Source of the DNA: Narthecium ossifragum
Lineage: Eukaryota; Streptophyta; Magnoliopsida; Dioscoreales; Nartheciaceae
Reading direction: 5' to 3'
DNA: 64,000 nucleotides
Assembly (NCBI GenBank): GCA_963920575.1
Contig: OY986966.1
Location: 27,123,717-27,187,716 of the forward strand
Made by a program: the position numbers and the translations under genes. Below the pieces are notes generated by a model. That model was given only the letters and a program-made list of their open reading frames with translations. It ran no database searches and was not told the DNA's origin. Positions 41,285 to 50,949 of the stretch are shown here, piece by piece (the stretch's first letter is position 1; every line of letters starts with the position of its first letter).

Positions 41285-42237
41285 TCTATCTATATAAGAC
41301 ATGATTTTACTTACATCGGACGGCCTATAAAAGTTTAAAAGATTTATATCTGATGGTTTAGAATCACCTCATCACACGAACTTAGTTATTTCTAAAAATA
41401 ACTGAATCCATTCGTATATGAAGAGTTGGGTGTAGTGGGGGTTGTTACGGAAGAGATAATGAGAGAGGTGGTGTGATTGGCAAACCGGGGATCCGCTAGT
41501 CTAATCTTATAAGACAGGGTTTTGGTATATCTGACGGCCCACAAGATGTTAGAAGAGTTTTATCTAGCGGTCAAGAAACACCCCCACCACATGAGTTCAG
41601 TTATTCCTAAAATACGGTTATCTTTGTCTAGGTGATTGTGGGGGTGGTTATTACGTTTCTTATAAACAAGAATCTCTTATCTTTTTTTCTTTCTTTAATC
41701 CAAGTAAGCTTTGTTTGCTCCTTGCCATTACTCTCGTGACATGCAGAAGTTTGCGGCATCCACATAAAGACGAAGATGTTGCATTTTTTTATTAAAATAT
41801 ATAAATCGTGAATTAATCATGATAAATCAATTAAACCGTGTCAGGGGCACGGGAATCCACTAGTCTATTATATAAGATTCAATACATTCTATCATGTGAC
41901 TGAGAATGCCCGATCCAAGTTATACCCGTATTTATCAGACGATCAATATAGAGCCACGTGAAAGAGAATAATTGGGGTGATGGTTACCGGGTGGTTAGGA
42001 AAGAGAGAAAAGTAGTTAGGAGTAGTGGTTATCTGTGCCTAGTGACATGGAGAGTCACATAATCTATCATATAAGATCTAGTGTATCCTATCAAACTAAT
42101 AGAGAAATTAAGTCAATATATATCAGACGATCAAGATGAAGTCACGTAAAAAAGAATAATGAAAGGTAATGATTAGTGGGTGATTAGGAAAAAGAGATAT
42201 GAGTATGGGGCTGATGATATGGCACGGGAGCACCTAA
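41285..42237 (+). mobile_element. Head-to-tail array of short Helitron-like elements
   Basis: Four pieces begin with related words: TCTATCTATATAAGAC (41285), TCTAATCTTATAAGAC (41500), TCTATTATATAAGATT (41864) and TCTATCATATAAGATC (42063). Pieces 1 and 2 end in CTAG (41496-41499 and 41860-41863), and the fourth ends in CTAA (42234-42237). The second has a CCGTG/CACGG hairpin 7 bp upstream of its CTAG (41836-41852). TC starts, CTRR ends and a subterminal hairpin are Helitron hallmarks. They also share internal text (ATATCTGACGG, ACATGAG/ACGTGA). All are too short to encode a helicase. Confidence 0.5.
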
Positions 42238-42710
42238 TTTATATATGTGGTACACGAAGATCATGATTTATATTGTCCCAGTGCTTTGACTTGCTGGAGA
42301 GATCGAACTCACATCACTCTCAATTAATCCTTTAAATGCTACCAACTTCAGATCCAAAAAATAGGTCTACCATTGTTGTCTTAATAGATAGGCATGAGGC
42401 CAGGATTGGTGGAAAGCAAAGCATGTGTTTTGGTGCATATCTAAAGTTTAAGTAAGAAGCGTTTCAGTAATACAGTGCATGGTTGGTGATCCAATCTCGA
42501 AGTACGTACGTAGCAAATTAATTAATCTCGAATCCTAGACTCACAGGTAGTTTTCCAAGTCAAGGTTAATCACTTGGTTTGGATTCTACCTAAGGTATAT
42601 ATATTTTTTGGCTTGACTTAACTGAGATAGTAACGGTCAGTTCGGATCTTCTTCAATCTTGCCGGCCGCGTGCCGTCGGTCACGCAAATATAGAGTATTT
42701 ATATATCTAT

Positions 42711-42786
42711 TATATAAGATCAATTGTATTCTGTAGACGGCTAAGGATTATATAAGATCAATTGTATTCTGTAGACGGCTGAGGAT
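42711..42786. repeat. 38-bp tandem duplication
   Basis: The unit 42711-42748 is repeated at 42749-42786 with one base changed (CTAAGGAT versus CTGAGGAT). It begins with the same TATATAAGATC word as the Helitron-like starts upstream. Confidence 0.9.
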
Positions 42787-43842
42787 GCAATGGGAGGGAA
42801 ACCCATTATAGTAGTTTATAAATAGAGGATTTGATGATGATAGGTTAATTAATACATACTCGGCTGGGCCGAGGATAAGATGGAGTTCCGTTTAAAAAAT
42901 ATTTAAACGTTGCTCCTTCAAACACATCAGAATCAATAGTTACACATGTTCATCTATTAGGTAACAAAACTTGAAACTTTGCTCGCTCAAACCCACATAG
43001 GTCATTTGTTCTTTTGTGGCTATAGCTTGAACTTGGCCGGCTATAACTAGCTAGCTTGAACCTGAATGTTCTCCATTCTACTTTGGATGGCCCAGGCGGC
43101 GACCACCATTGCAGATCTCCCCCCACTATTCTTATCAACCTAAATTTTAAAGTTAAATAGTTAGAGTTAACACAGTATCAAAACCCCACTTGTATTGATT
43201 AGTTAGACTAACCGTCTCAGCTAAATTGGGTGAGATATGAGATGGGCAGATATGTGTCATTCCACGTTTTCATGTCGACGTGGCGACGGCATTGAATCAC
43301 TTTTCCTTGGTATATATATCTTTGCGAGTGCGCCGAGACAGTGAGTGCACTATGCATAGGATGCATTCCGGCAGTCCTTCTCTAGCTCCCTCAGGGATGC
43401 CGTGGGTGTGGTGTTCCTGGCGGTGACGTCGGCGGAGCCGGCGGAGGAGGAAAGCGAGATGTTAAAGACTGTCGGGCACTATAAGGAGGCTAGCTGGTGA
43501 AGTCTTATTCCGCAGAAGCATAGGACGGTGTTGCAGGTCTTGCTGGGTTGGAGGAGGGTGATGTCTCGGGTGGCTAGCGAGGTCTGCATGGCGTCGATGC
43601 ACCGTTGGGAGTTGTCGGACATCATGGATAGCATGTCGCCGGTTAGGAGAGAGGGAGGGGGAGCGGAGGAGGGGCGGAGGTCGAGGGCGGCGAAGAGCCA
43701 CGCGGTGAGGACAGGGCAACAACGGCCGCGGTCGAGGGTGGCGCAGGTGTCGCTGACGTCGCCGAAGAGCTCCTCGGAGAGGTCCAAGTGGCACGTCTTG
43801 TTGGGCAGCGTGTTGGTCATAACGGGGAAAGCCGGGACCGTG

Positions 43843-45197
43843 GTAGGTGTCACCGGGTTACGCAGCGGATAATTTTTTTTCACAAAGTTAGAGTTATCCG
43901 ATGATGGCGCCAAGAGACCCCCTTCAAGCCCTGCACACCGCCGCCGCGCGCCCTTTCCGCCGCTTGTGCTCCGCTCACACGTCGTCTGTGCACCTCCTTG
44001 CGCACTCCGCCTGGCAGCCTGATCGCCTCTTGACCAGCCCTCTTTCTCCCACGTTTTCTTTTCCTTCCTGCTCAAAAGCACACCAAGGATGAAGGACCTA
44101 TAGTTTATGGCAAGGGGATGGCCCTCTTCCTTTATTGATCCAACGATCTTTACAAGAGAATCACTTACAACTCTCTCTCCCTCCAAGGTACAAAAATCTC
44201 TCAATATGGAACCTCCCAAACCCTAGCCAAAGCCTAGATGCCCCACACCTTGGCCGTCCTATTCCTTATATATATAGAGGAATAGTCCTTGGCTTGCTCC
44301 AATAAGCCATCCCTAAGAAGTCCTACTCAAAGTCCTGACTTACATCCTTATCTAGGCTAAGGATGAGCCTAACACTACGTTCTCAAACATAGCTGGACTC
44401 TCCCTTGAGCTTGACTTGCTTAAGGATCACCATGACCACCACTTGACTCAAAATAGGACTCCTTCCTATTCGTCCGTGCCAACAGCAAGTTTCCTCGTGC
44501 CAAACTTCGTATTCCCTATGTCATCCCCTATTCCAAGTCGAATGCACGCGAGACATTTGAATTTGCTCGGCTGGATCGTCCTCCAAGGCCTATCCGCTCC
44601 GCCTGGCGCGTTGTCTCCTAGTCCGACTCGGAGTCGCGCGTCATCTTCAAATTCTTCCGTGCCAAAACCGCTTTTGACCGCGTCATCCGTCTTGGAGCTT
44701 CCATCTCAAGTGGAATTAGGTATTTTGCCCGCGTGGCTTTCAACCTAGCACTTAACGCATCAGCCGAGGCAAGCTAAGTCCTAGTCCGACTAGGACTGGG
44801 CATCCTGAGCGCGTCGCGCATGCGCTGCGCGCGCTCTCTCGCGTGCTGCACGCGCGCTCGACCCGCGCGCCCATCTTGGCCGCCTTGGCGCACGCCCCGC
44901 TCGCCTGACTTGCTCCCGCATGCGTCTTGCTCCGCTAGGCTCGCGCCGCGCCGTGTCCTGGCGCGCTGTCTTCCTCCTTGGCCCGGTCCACCGTGCCATG
45001 CTCGGAATCCATCGTGCCATCTTTAGGGAAATGTCGTCTAACCTCCATCAAGGACTTTTGCTCGCGTGATCATGGTGTTTTCCTGCTGCCCATGACTTGG
45101 TGTGCCGTACCGCGCCATGGCCTATGCCGTGGCCCGTGTCAACTCCGGCTGACGCGCGCCATGGCCCATGTCATGGACTCCAGCCCGTGACAGTAGG
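43843..45197 (-). mobile_element. Solo LTR, 1345 bp, with GTAGG target duplication
   Basis: The element is 43848-45192. It begins TGTCACCGGG and ends CCCGTGACA, so its termini are inverted (TGTCAC/GTGACA). It is flanked by GTAGG at 43843-43847 and 45193-45197. There is no internal coding region. The minus strand appears to be the coding sense: a TATA box (TATATATATAAGG, 44265-44277) has a CpG- and GCGC-rich stretch (44790-44960) upstream of it, as expected for U3. The lineage cannot be assigned from the LTR alone. It sits inside the SPARK-type pseudogene. Confidence 0.8.
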
Positions 45198-45222
45198 AGT
45201 GGTTGTAGGAATAGGGTTCAAT

Positions 45223-45429
45223 TGTTGGGATTTTGGTGGTGAATTGGATCACCCAAACTCCCTCTTCGATGGCCAAACAAGAACAAAAACTCAAGAATCC
45301 AAACCAAATCAGAGCACAAGATTTACGTGGAAAAACCTCACAGCAAGTGACAGAGGAAAAAACCACGAGGCAGAAGAGAAGGATTTCATTATGAATCAAA
45401 GGTTACAAAGGGTTCTTCTCTAGGACTTC

Positions 45430-45460
<31 letters not shown>

Positions 45461-45994
45461 AGAAGAAGCTCTCTGTTTTTCTTTCAATCATGAAAAACAC
45501 CACTAACCCATAAACCCTAACCAGTAACCCACCCTTATATATAGTAGTTTAACTTATACAAGGAGTTCTACAGCCATTGGATCAACCACCTTCATAACCA
45601 GCCGTCCGATCATGAAAGAGAGGTTCTGGATGCACACTAACAGCCAAGGAGCATTTAATGCTCAAACCCAACCTTCAATCAATGCAAGTGGGACCCGGTT
45701 TCCATTAATGCACAATGTGCATTAATTGCTCCATGCAACTGAAGCATTCGTCCACAGCAATCCTCCACGAGAGAATTGGGTCCCTCGAGCCTCGACGCTC
45801 GATGCTCGATGCTCGACCGCTCGACGCCTTTGAAACTCGACCCTCCGTCACCTCGACGCGTCGTTGCCTCGACACCTTAGGGAGTTCGATGTCTCCAAGC
45901 TCGATGCCTTCAAGCTCGACACCTCCACCACATCTGGTTGCTTCGATCAACCAGATCCGTTTGTTAAGGCCTCATGAGAAGAGAACCCCAACAA
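45223..45994 (-). repeat. 3' LTR of the copia element
   Basis: 772 bp, nearly identical to 49381-50155. It has a longer CT run (45430-45460) and lacks a short duplication present in the other copy. A TATA box TATATATA lies at 45536-45543 (minus). Upstream of it (45785-45925) is an array of CTCGACGC/CTCGATGC words. Confidence 0.92.
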
Positions 45995-46010
45995 ACTCCC
46001 CCTTCTCGAC

Positions 46011-47588
46011 TCATGAGGACTCCATACCAGCTATGTTTCTGCGTAGCTGGAGCTTCTCTTTGGGTAACGATTTGGTCATCATATCCGACAGATTCTCGTC
46101 GGTGTGAATCTTCTGGATCTGCAACTGCTTCTCCTCAAGCAAATCTCGAATCCAATGGTATATGGCATCGATGTGTTTGGATCTCGAGTGAAAGCTTGAG
46201 TTCTTCAATAGATGGATGGCACTTTGACTATCACAGTGAACTGTGTACTCTTCTTGCTTCAAGCCAAGTTCAGTGGTGAACTTCTTCATCCAAATCATCT
46301 CTTTGCAGACCTCTGTAGCAGCAACGAATTCAGCTTCTGTAGTTGACAAAGCTACACACTTTTGCGGTCTCGATTGCCACGCTACTGCACCTCCTGCGAA
46401 TGTAATTAAGTAGCCCGACACTGACTTCCTTGAATCCACATCCCCAGCCATATCAGCATCTGTGTAACCTTCTAGTACAGGTTGTCCACCTCCAAAACAT
46501 AAACAGAGTTTAGAGGTTCGTCGGAGATATCTGAAAATCCATTTCACTGCTTCCCAATGCTCACATCCTGGGTTTGAGATAAATCTGCTAACAACTCCAA
46601 CTGCATGTGCTATGTCTGGCCTTGTGCACACCATTGAATACATCAGGCTTCCCACAGCTGATGCATATGGAACTCGACTCATCTCTTCCTTGTCTTTGGC
46701 ATCCTTAGGACTCTGTTCCTTGCTCAGTTTGTGAAGCGCTGCGAGCGGCGCTCCTACAGGCTTTGCTTCAGTCATCCGAAAGTGTTTCAATACTCTTTCG
46801 ATGTACTCCTCCTGTGACATCCATAGCTTCTTCGAGCCTCTGTCACGGGTGATCTTTATACCTAAGATCTTTCTAGCCTGTCCCAAATCTTTCATGGCAA
46901 AAGATTTATTTAGCTCCTGTTTCAGCTTCTCTATCTTCTTCTTATCCTTTCCAATAATTAACATATCATCAACATAAAGAAGAAGAATTAAAAAGTCTGA
47001 GCTATCAAACTTCCGGATGTACACACAGTGATCCGAGGTTGTCCTCTGGTATTCATGTTGAGTCATAAAAGAATCAAATTTCTTGTACCACTGTCTTGGT
47101 GCTTGCTTGAGACCGTACAAGCTCTTTTTCAATCAACATACCAGGTTCTCCTTTCCTCTAATCTTGAAACCTTCAGGCTGCTCCATGTAGATTTCCTCCT
47201 CCAAGTCTCCATGGAGAAAAGCAGTCTTCACATCTAGTTGTTCGACCTCCAAGTTAAAACTACCTGCTAGTCCAAGAATTACTCTGATAGAAGACATCTT
47301 AACAACAGGAGAAAATATTTCTTCAAAATCAATACCTGCTTTTTGCTGAAATCCTTTTACCACCAATCTCGCCTTGTACCTTGGCTGGTTGGACTTTTCT
47401 TCTGCCTTCAGTCTAAACACCCATTTGTTCTTCAGTGCTTTTCTCCCTTTTGGCAGCTCGACTAGTTCATAAGTAGTGTTCTCAGGCAGAGATTTCATCT
47501 CATCATGCATGGCTTTCATCCATTCGACCTTCTTTTCACTGTCGACAGCTTCTTGGTAGCAATCCGGCTTGCCTCCATCAGTCAGCAA
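46011..47588 (-). pseudogene. copia reverse transcriptase and RNase H, one premature stop
   Basis: Read from 47588 down to 46011 in one frame. The reverse transcriptase starts near WMKAMHDEM and has NKWVFRLK, KARLVVKGF, QLDVKTAFLHGDL and the YVDDM active-site box. The RNase H has YTDADMAGD, TTEAEFVA and HCDSQSAIHLLKN. A TGA at 47133-47135 interrupts the frame between ENLVC and LKKSLYGLKQAP, where Arg is usual. Otherwise the frame is open to its natural stop just inside the 3' LTR junction, which suggests fairly recent decay. Confidence 0.9.
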
Positions 47589-48724
47589 TGTGTACTGCGA
47601 GGCTGGATATCTGGTTGACGGTATCGCAGCTCTGGTCGATCGACGTGGCTGAGTTTCAGGTGGTGTTGGTGAGGTTGAAAACTCGTCGACGGCGATGGGT
47701 AACTCGTCGACGATGATGGAACTTCCTCTTCACCTTCATCAACTTCAGCTTCCTCCTGCTGAGGCTCTTCTGGTGTTAACTGGTCATCTCTCCCGTCATC
47801 GACATGATAAGAGAGTGGATTTAGCGTTAAGGGAGTATCTCCCTCGTTTGGAGTTCGAGGCTCTGTTTTTAACTCCTCTGTTTTTTCTACATATTGGTTC
47901 TCTGAGAAGATCACATCTCGACTCCTTACTAGCTTTCTCTCCTCTGGGTCCCACAGCCTATACCCAAGTTTATCTTCTCCATAGCCCAGAAATATACATA
48001 GCTTCGACTTTTGATCCAGCTTGGCTCTGTTCTCCTTTGGTATGTGCACTGAGGCCTTACAACCAAAGACTCTAAGATGGGTATAGGAGATATGTTTCTT
48101 TGACCAGACTTGTTCAGGAACATTACCATCCAGAGGGATCGATGGGGACCTGTTGATCAAGTAACATGCTGTCAACACTGCTTCTCCCCAAAAGTGCTTC
48201 GACAGCTTTGCCATCGTCAACAAGCTTCGCGCCTTCTCCATGATGGTTCGATTCATCCTTTCAGCCACTCTGTTCTGTTGAGGTGTTCGAGCAACTGTTC
48301 TCACATGTCTGATGCCGCACTTCATACAATAATTTGTGAAGCTCTTGGAGGTATACTCTCCCCCGTTATCAGTGCGAAGACATTTCAACAATCTTCCAGT
48401 TTCCCGTTCAAATGCTTCAGACTTATGCTTAATCATATAAGCCCATACCTTCCTCGAAGCATCATGGATGAAGGTGATGAAGTATGCATTGCCTCCTAAG
48501 GACTTTACCTCCATTGGTCCACAGATGTCAGAGTGTACAAGCTCCAGCAGCTTCTTCTTCCTCCTAGCAACGGTCCTGGCAAAAGACACCCGATGTTGTC
48601 TTCCAAACAAGCAATCATCACAAGGTTTCTGGGGAGTACCTTCGACGTTCGGTAAAAGCTTTTTCTTTGCCAGGATCTTCAGCCCCTTCTCACTGATGTG
48701 GCCGAGCCTTCGATGCCATAACAA
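47582..48724 (-). pseudogene. copia integrase region, frame-shifted against gag and reverse transcriptase
   Basis: It starts at the GAG-pre-integrase box LWHRRLGHISEKGL and has CDDCLFGRQHRVSF. The catalytic core follows with the Asp of HSDICGPM, the Asp of RTDNGGEY and the Glu of RTIMEKARSLL. About ten residues usually found between KSEAFE and RETGR are missing in frame. The acidic/Ser-rich linker ends out of frame with the reverse transcriptase (frameshift near 47650-47720; the correct frame reappears as YTLLTDGGKPDCYQEAVD). The upstream edge abuts truncated gag. Confidence 0.88.
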
Positions 48725-49340
48725 AGCAGTATCCTCTCCACTAGATGTGCTTCTGAGACAGCTTCTTCTGTAGATTTCTTCCTCATCTCGTTTGAAAGAA
48801 GTACTGACATGACCTCTTCAGTTTTCAACGTCTCCTTCCCATACATGAGAGTTGTCACCAAGTGCTCGTATAAAGTTGGCAGAGAGGCTAGAAGAAGCAG
48901 CGCCTTGTCTTCATCTTCTACCTTGACATCCAGGTTGAGCAACTGACTGTGAATCTTATTGTAGATATTGATGTGCTCCATTAGGTTGGCTCCTTCCTTC
49001 ATCCTCAGGGTATAAAGTTGTTGTTTGAGAAACAACTTGTTGGTGAGCGATTTGGTCATGAAGAGGCTCTCAAGTTTTAACCATAACTTCATGACTTCCT
49101 TCTCATTGATCACATTGTACATGATCTCATCAGACAAACAGAGTCTGATGGTGCTTCTAGCCTTCATGCAGATATCTTCCCAATCTCATCTGACATAGTT
49201 TCAGGCTTCTTTCCCTCCAGTGCTTTGTAAGTGCCCTGCTGCACAAGGATATCCTTGACTCTTTCTTGCCATAGACCAAAGTTGGTCTTCCCGTCGAACT
49301 TCTCAACTTCGAGTCGAGACATCGACGACTTCCCGGCCAT
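48679..49340 (-). pseudogene. copia gag, frame-shifted and cut before the zinc knuckle
   Basis: The likely start is the Met of MAGKSSMSRLEVEKFDGKTN (49338-49340). After KPETMSDE a one-base change shifts the frame (about 49170-49190), and gag resumes as MKARSTIRLCLSDEIMYNV, SLFMTKSLTNKLFLKQQLYTL and LLLASLPTLYEHLVTTL. The typical continuation (KDGK..., CCHC knuckle, protease) is missing after SEAHLVER; the sequence passes straight into integrase text in another frame. The related gag at 53.1-53.9 kb shows what the frame-shifted part should look like. Confidence 0.88.
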
Positions 49341-49380
49341 CACGATCGATTGAACCAACGAACCTGACTATGATACCACT

Positions 49381-50155
49381 TGTTGGGATTTTGGTGGTGA
49401 ATTGGATCACCCAAACTCCCTCGTCGATGGCCAAACAAGAACATAGACTCAAGAATTCAAACCAAATCAGAACACAAGATTTACGTGAAAAAACCTCACA
49501 GCAAGTGACTCAGAGGAAAAAACCACGGGGCAGAAGAGAAGGATTTCATTATGAATCAAAGGTTACAAAGGGTTCTTCTAGAGAAGACATGTTCTTCTCT
49601 AGGACTTCTTCCCTCTCTCTCTCTCTCGCAGAAGAAGCTCTATGTTTTTCTTTCAATCATGAAAAAAACCACTAACCCATAAACCCTAACCATTAACCCA
49701 CCCTTATATATAGTAGTTTAACTTATACAAGGAGTTCTACAGCCATTGGATCAACCACCTTCATAACCAGCCGTCCGATCATGAAAGAGAGGTTCTGGAT
49801 GCACACTAACAGCCAAGGAGCATTTAATGCTCAAACCCAACCTTCAATCAATGCAAGTGGGACCCGGTTTCCATTAATGCACAATGTGCATTAATTGCTC
49901 CATGCAACTGAAGCATTCGTCCAAAGCAATCCTCCACGAGAGAATTGGGTCCCTGGAGCCTCGACGCTCGATGCTCGACGCCTTCGACGCTCGACCGCTC
50001 GACGCTCCGTCGCCTCGACGCCTCGTTGCCTCGACGCCTTAGGGAGTTCGACGTCTCCGAGCTCGATGCCTTCAAGCTCGACACCTCCACCACATCTGGT
50101 TGCTTCGATCAACCGGATCCGTTTGTTAAGGCCTCATGAGAAGAGAACCCCAACA
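49381..50155 (-). repeat. 5' LTR of the copia element
   Basis: 775 bp, the partner of 45223-45994. The CTCGACGC-type array lies at 49955-50085, upstream (minus strand) of a TATATATA box near 49706-49714. Differences from the other LTR are a handful of substitutions, a shorter CT run and one duplicated TTCTCTAG-type segment. Confidence 0.92.
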
Positions 50156-50290
50156 TCAATGGCCGCTACTTGTCGGAGTACGTCTCCGACGAGACAACGT
50201 TGGCCGTGGTAAAGGTGAGGAAGAGGAGAAAGAAGAAGGGAAGAGAAGTGATGGGGTTCATCGCTATGGTGGGTTCTTTGGAAGAGCGAT

Positions 50291-50390
50291 GATTTGTGTA
50301 CATGTTGATGTGACATGTGCATTACACATGCTCGAATATGGTAGTAGACTACCGATTCGATCTTTCATGTAGTCCATCAATATACCAATG
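50291..50390. mobile_element. MITE of the ATCGGTA family, copy 6, left piece
   Basis: It begins GATTTGTGTACATGTTGATG, contains GTAGACTACCGATTCGAT, and is interrupted at CAATG by the second copia-type element. It continues at 54716. It lies about 30 bp upstream of the pseudogene ATG. Confidence 0.75.
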
Positions 50391-50949
50391 TGTTAGGAAA
50401 TCCGGCGGAGATCAAAACCAAGATGGGAGAGCACCAAAATAGAACTAGGAGGAGAAACACCAGATTTAACGTGGAAAACCTTCCGGCAAATCACAGCAAA
50501 GGAAAAACCACGGGAAGAGAGAAAACTTCAATATATGAGGAGATTTACAAGACTCGATCTCTCAACTCTCACATATAAATCTCTCTCAACCCTCCCAAAT
50601 ACATTCACTCTAGAATGCCCTTGCTTTCTCTCAAGCCCTCTTGCTTTCTCTCAAGCCCTCTTGCTTTCTCTCAAGCCCTAAGACCTCTCTCTAGGCCTCC
50701 CATATGAGAACCCTCGTTCTTCAATTAGGGTTACACACTAACCCTATTTATATCCACTAATTAACCCACACTTAGATTAATCTGGACCCTTAAATCTTTC
50801 CCAGATTCCACAAAAGATCGATCTTCTTGAATGAAAGGATCGATCATTTCATTCCGTAGAAAAGACCGCCCTGAAGAGGATCGATCCTTTTGAGGGTAAG
50901 GATCGATCATCCAAAACACGCTCCCTGTCATGGAAAAAATCGCCTGGGA

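Larger units (their letters stand above)
40838..43319. other. Intergenic with Helitron-like repeats, no gene seen
   Basis: No exon is recognised. It contains a head-to-tail run of Helitron-like pieces (41285-42237) and a 38-bp tandem duplication (42711-42786), listed separately. Confidence 0.45.
45218..50160 (-). mobile_element. Ty1-copia retrotransposon, complete ends, internally deleted (4933 bp)
   Basis: The element is 45223-50155, with TCAAT duplicated at 45218-45222 and 50156-50160. On the minus strand the 5' LTR is 49381-50155 and the 3' LTR is 45223-45994, each with TGTTGG...CCAACA ends. The primer site next to the 5' LTR reads TGGTATCATAGTC, close to the initiator Met-tRNA complement. 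The polypurine tract next to the 3' LTR reads AGAAGGGGGAGTT. Coding parts are gag, integrase, then reverse transcriptase/RNase H, the Ty1-copia order, similar to Tnt1/Tork-type elements. Zinc knuckle and protease are absent. The copy cannot encode its own proteins. Confidence 0.93.
43320..50261 (-). pseudogene. SPARK-domain GPI-anchored-protein gene (At4g28100-like), broken by insertions
   Basis: Three host pieces read in one frame on the minus strand: 50261-50161 (with one target copy), 45222-45193 and 43847-43320. Removing the two insertions and one copy of each target duplication joins them in frame. The first piece starts MNPITSLPFFFLLFLTFTTA, a good signal peptide. The last piece has PAFPVMTNTLPNKTCHLDLS, LDRGRCCPVLTAWLFAALDL, TCNTVLCFCGIRLHQLASL and LREKDC-like LRELEKDCRNASYA, which match the Cys-rich SPARK domain of uncharacterised plant GPI-anchored proteins such as At4g28100. 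There are three in-frame TAG codons (50166-50168, 43479-43481, 43350-43352), and homology stops at 43320, so the C-terminus is missing. Family assignment is from recalled motifs; the split structure is read directly. Confidence 0.8.

Noticed and set aside
43869..44219. Coding extension upstream of the SPARK-type domain in the same frame
   Set aside because: This part lies inside the solo LTR (43848-45192) bounded by GTAGG duplications; the real upstream coding sequence is at 45193-45222 and 50161-50261.
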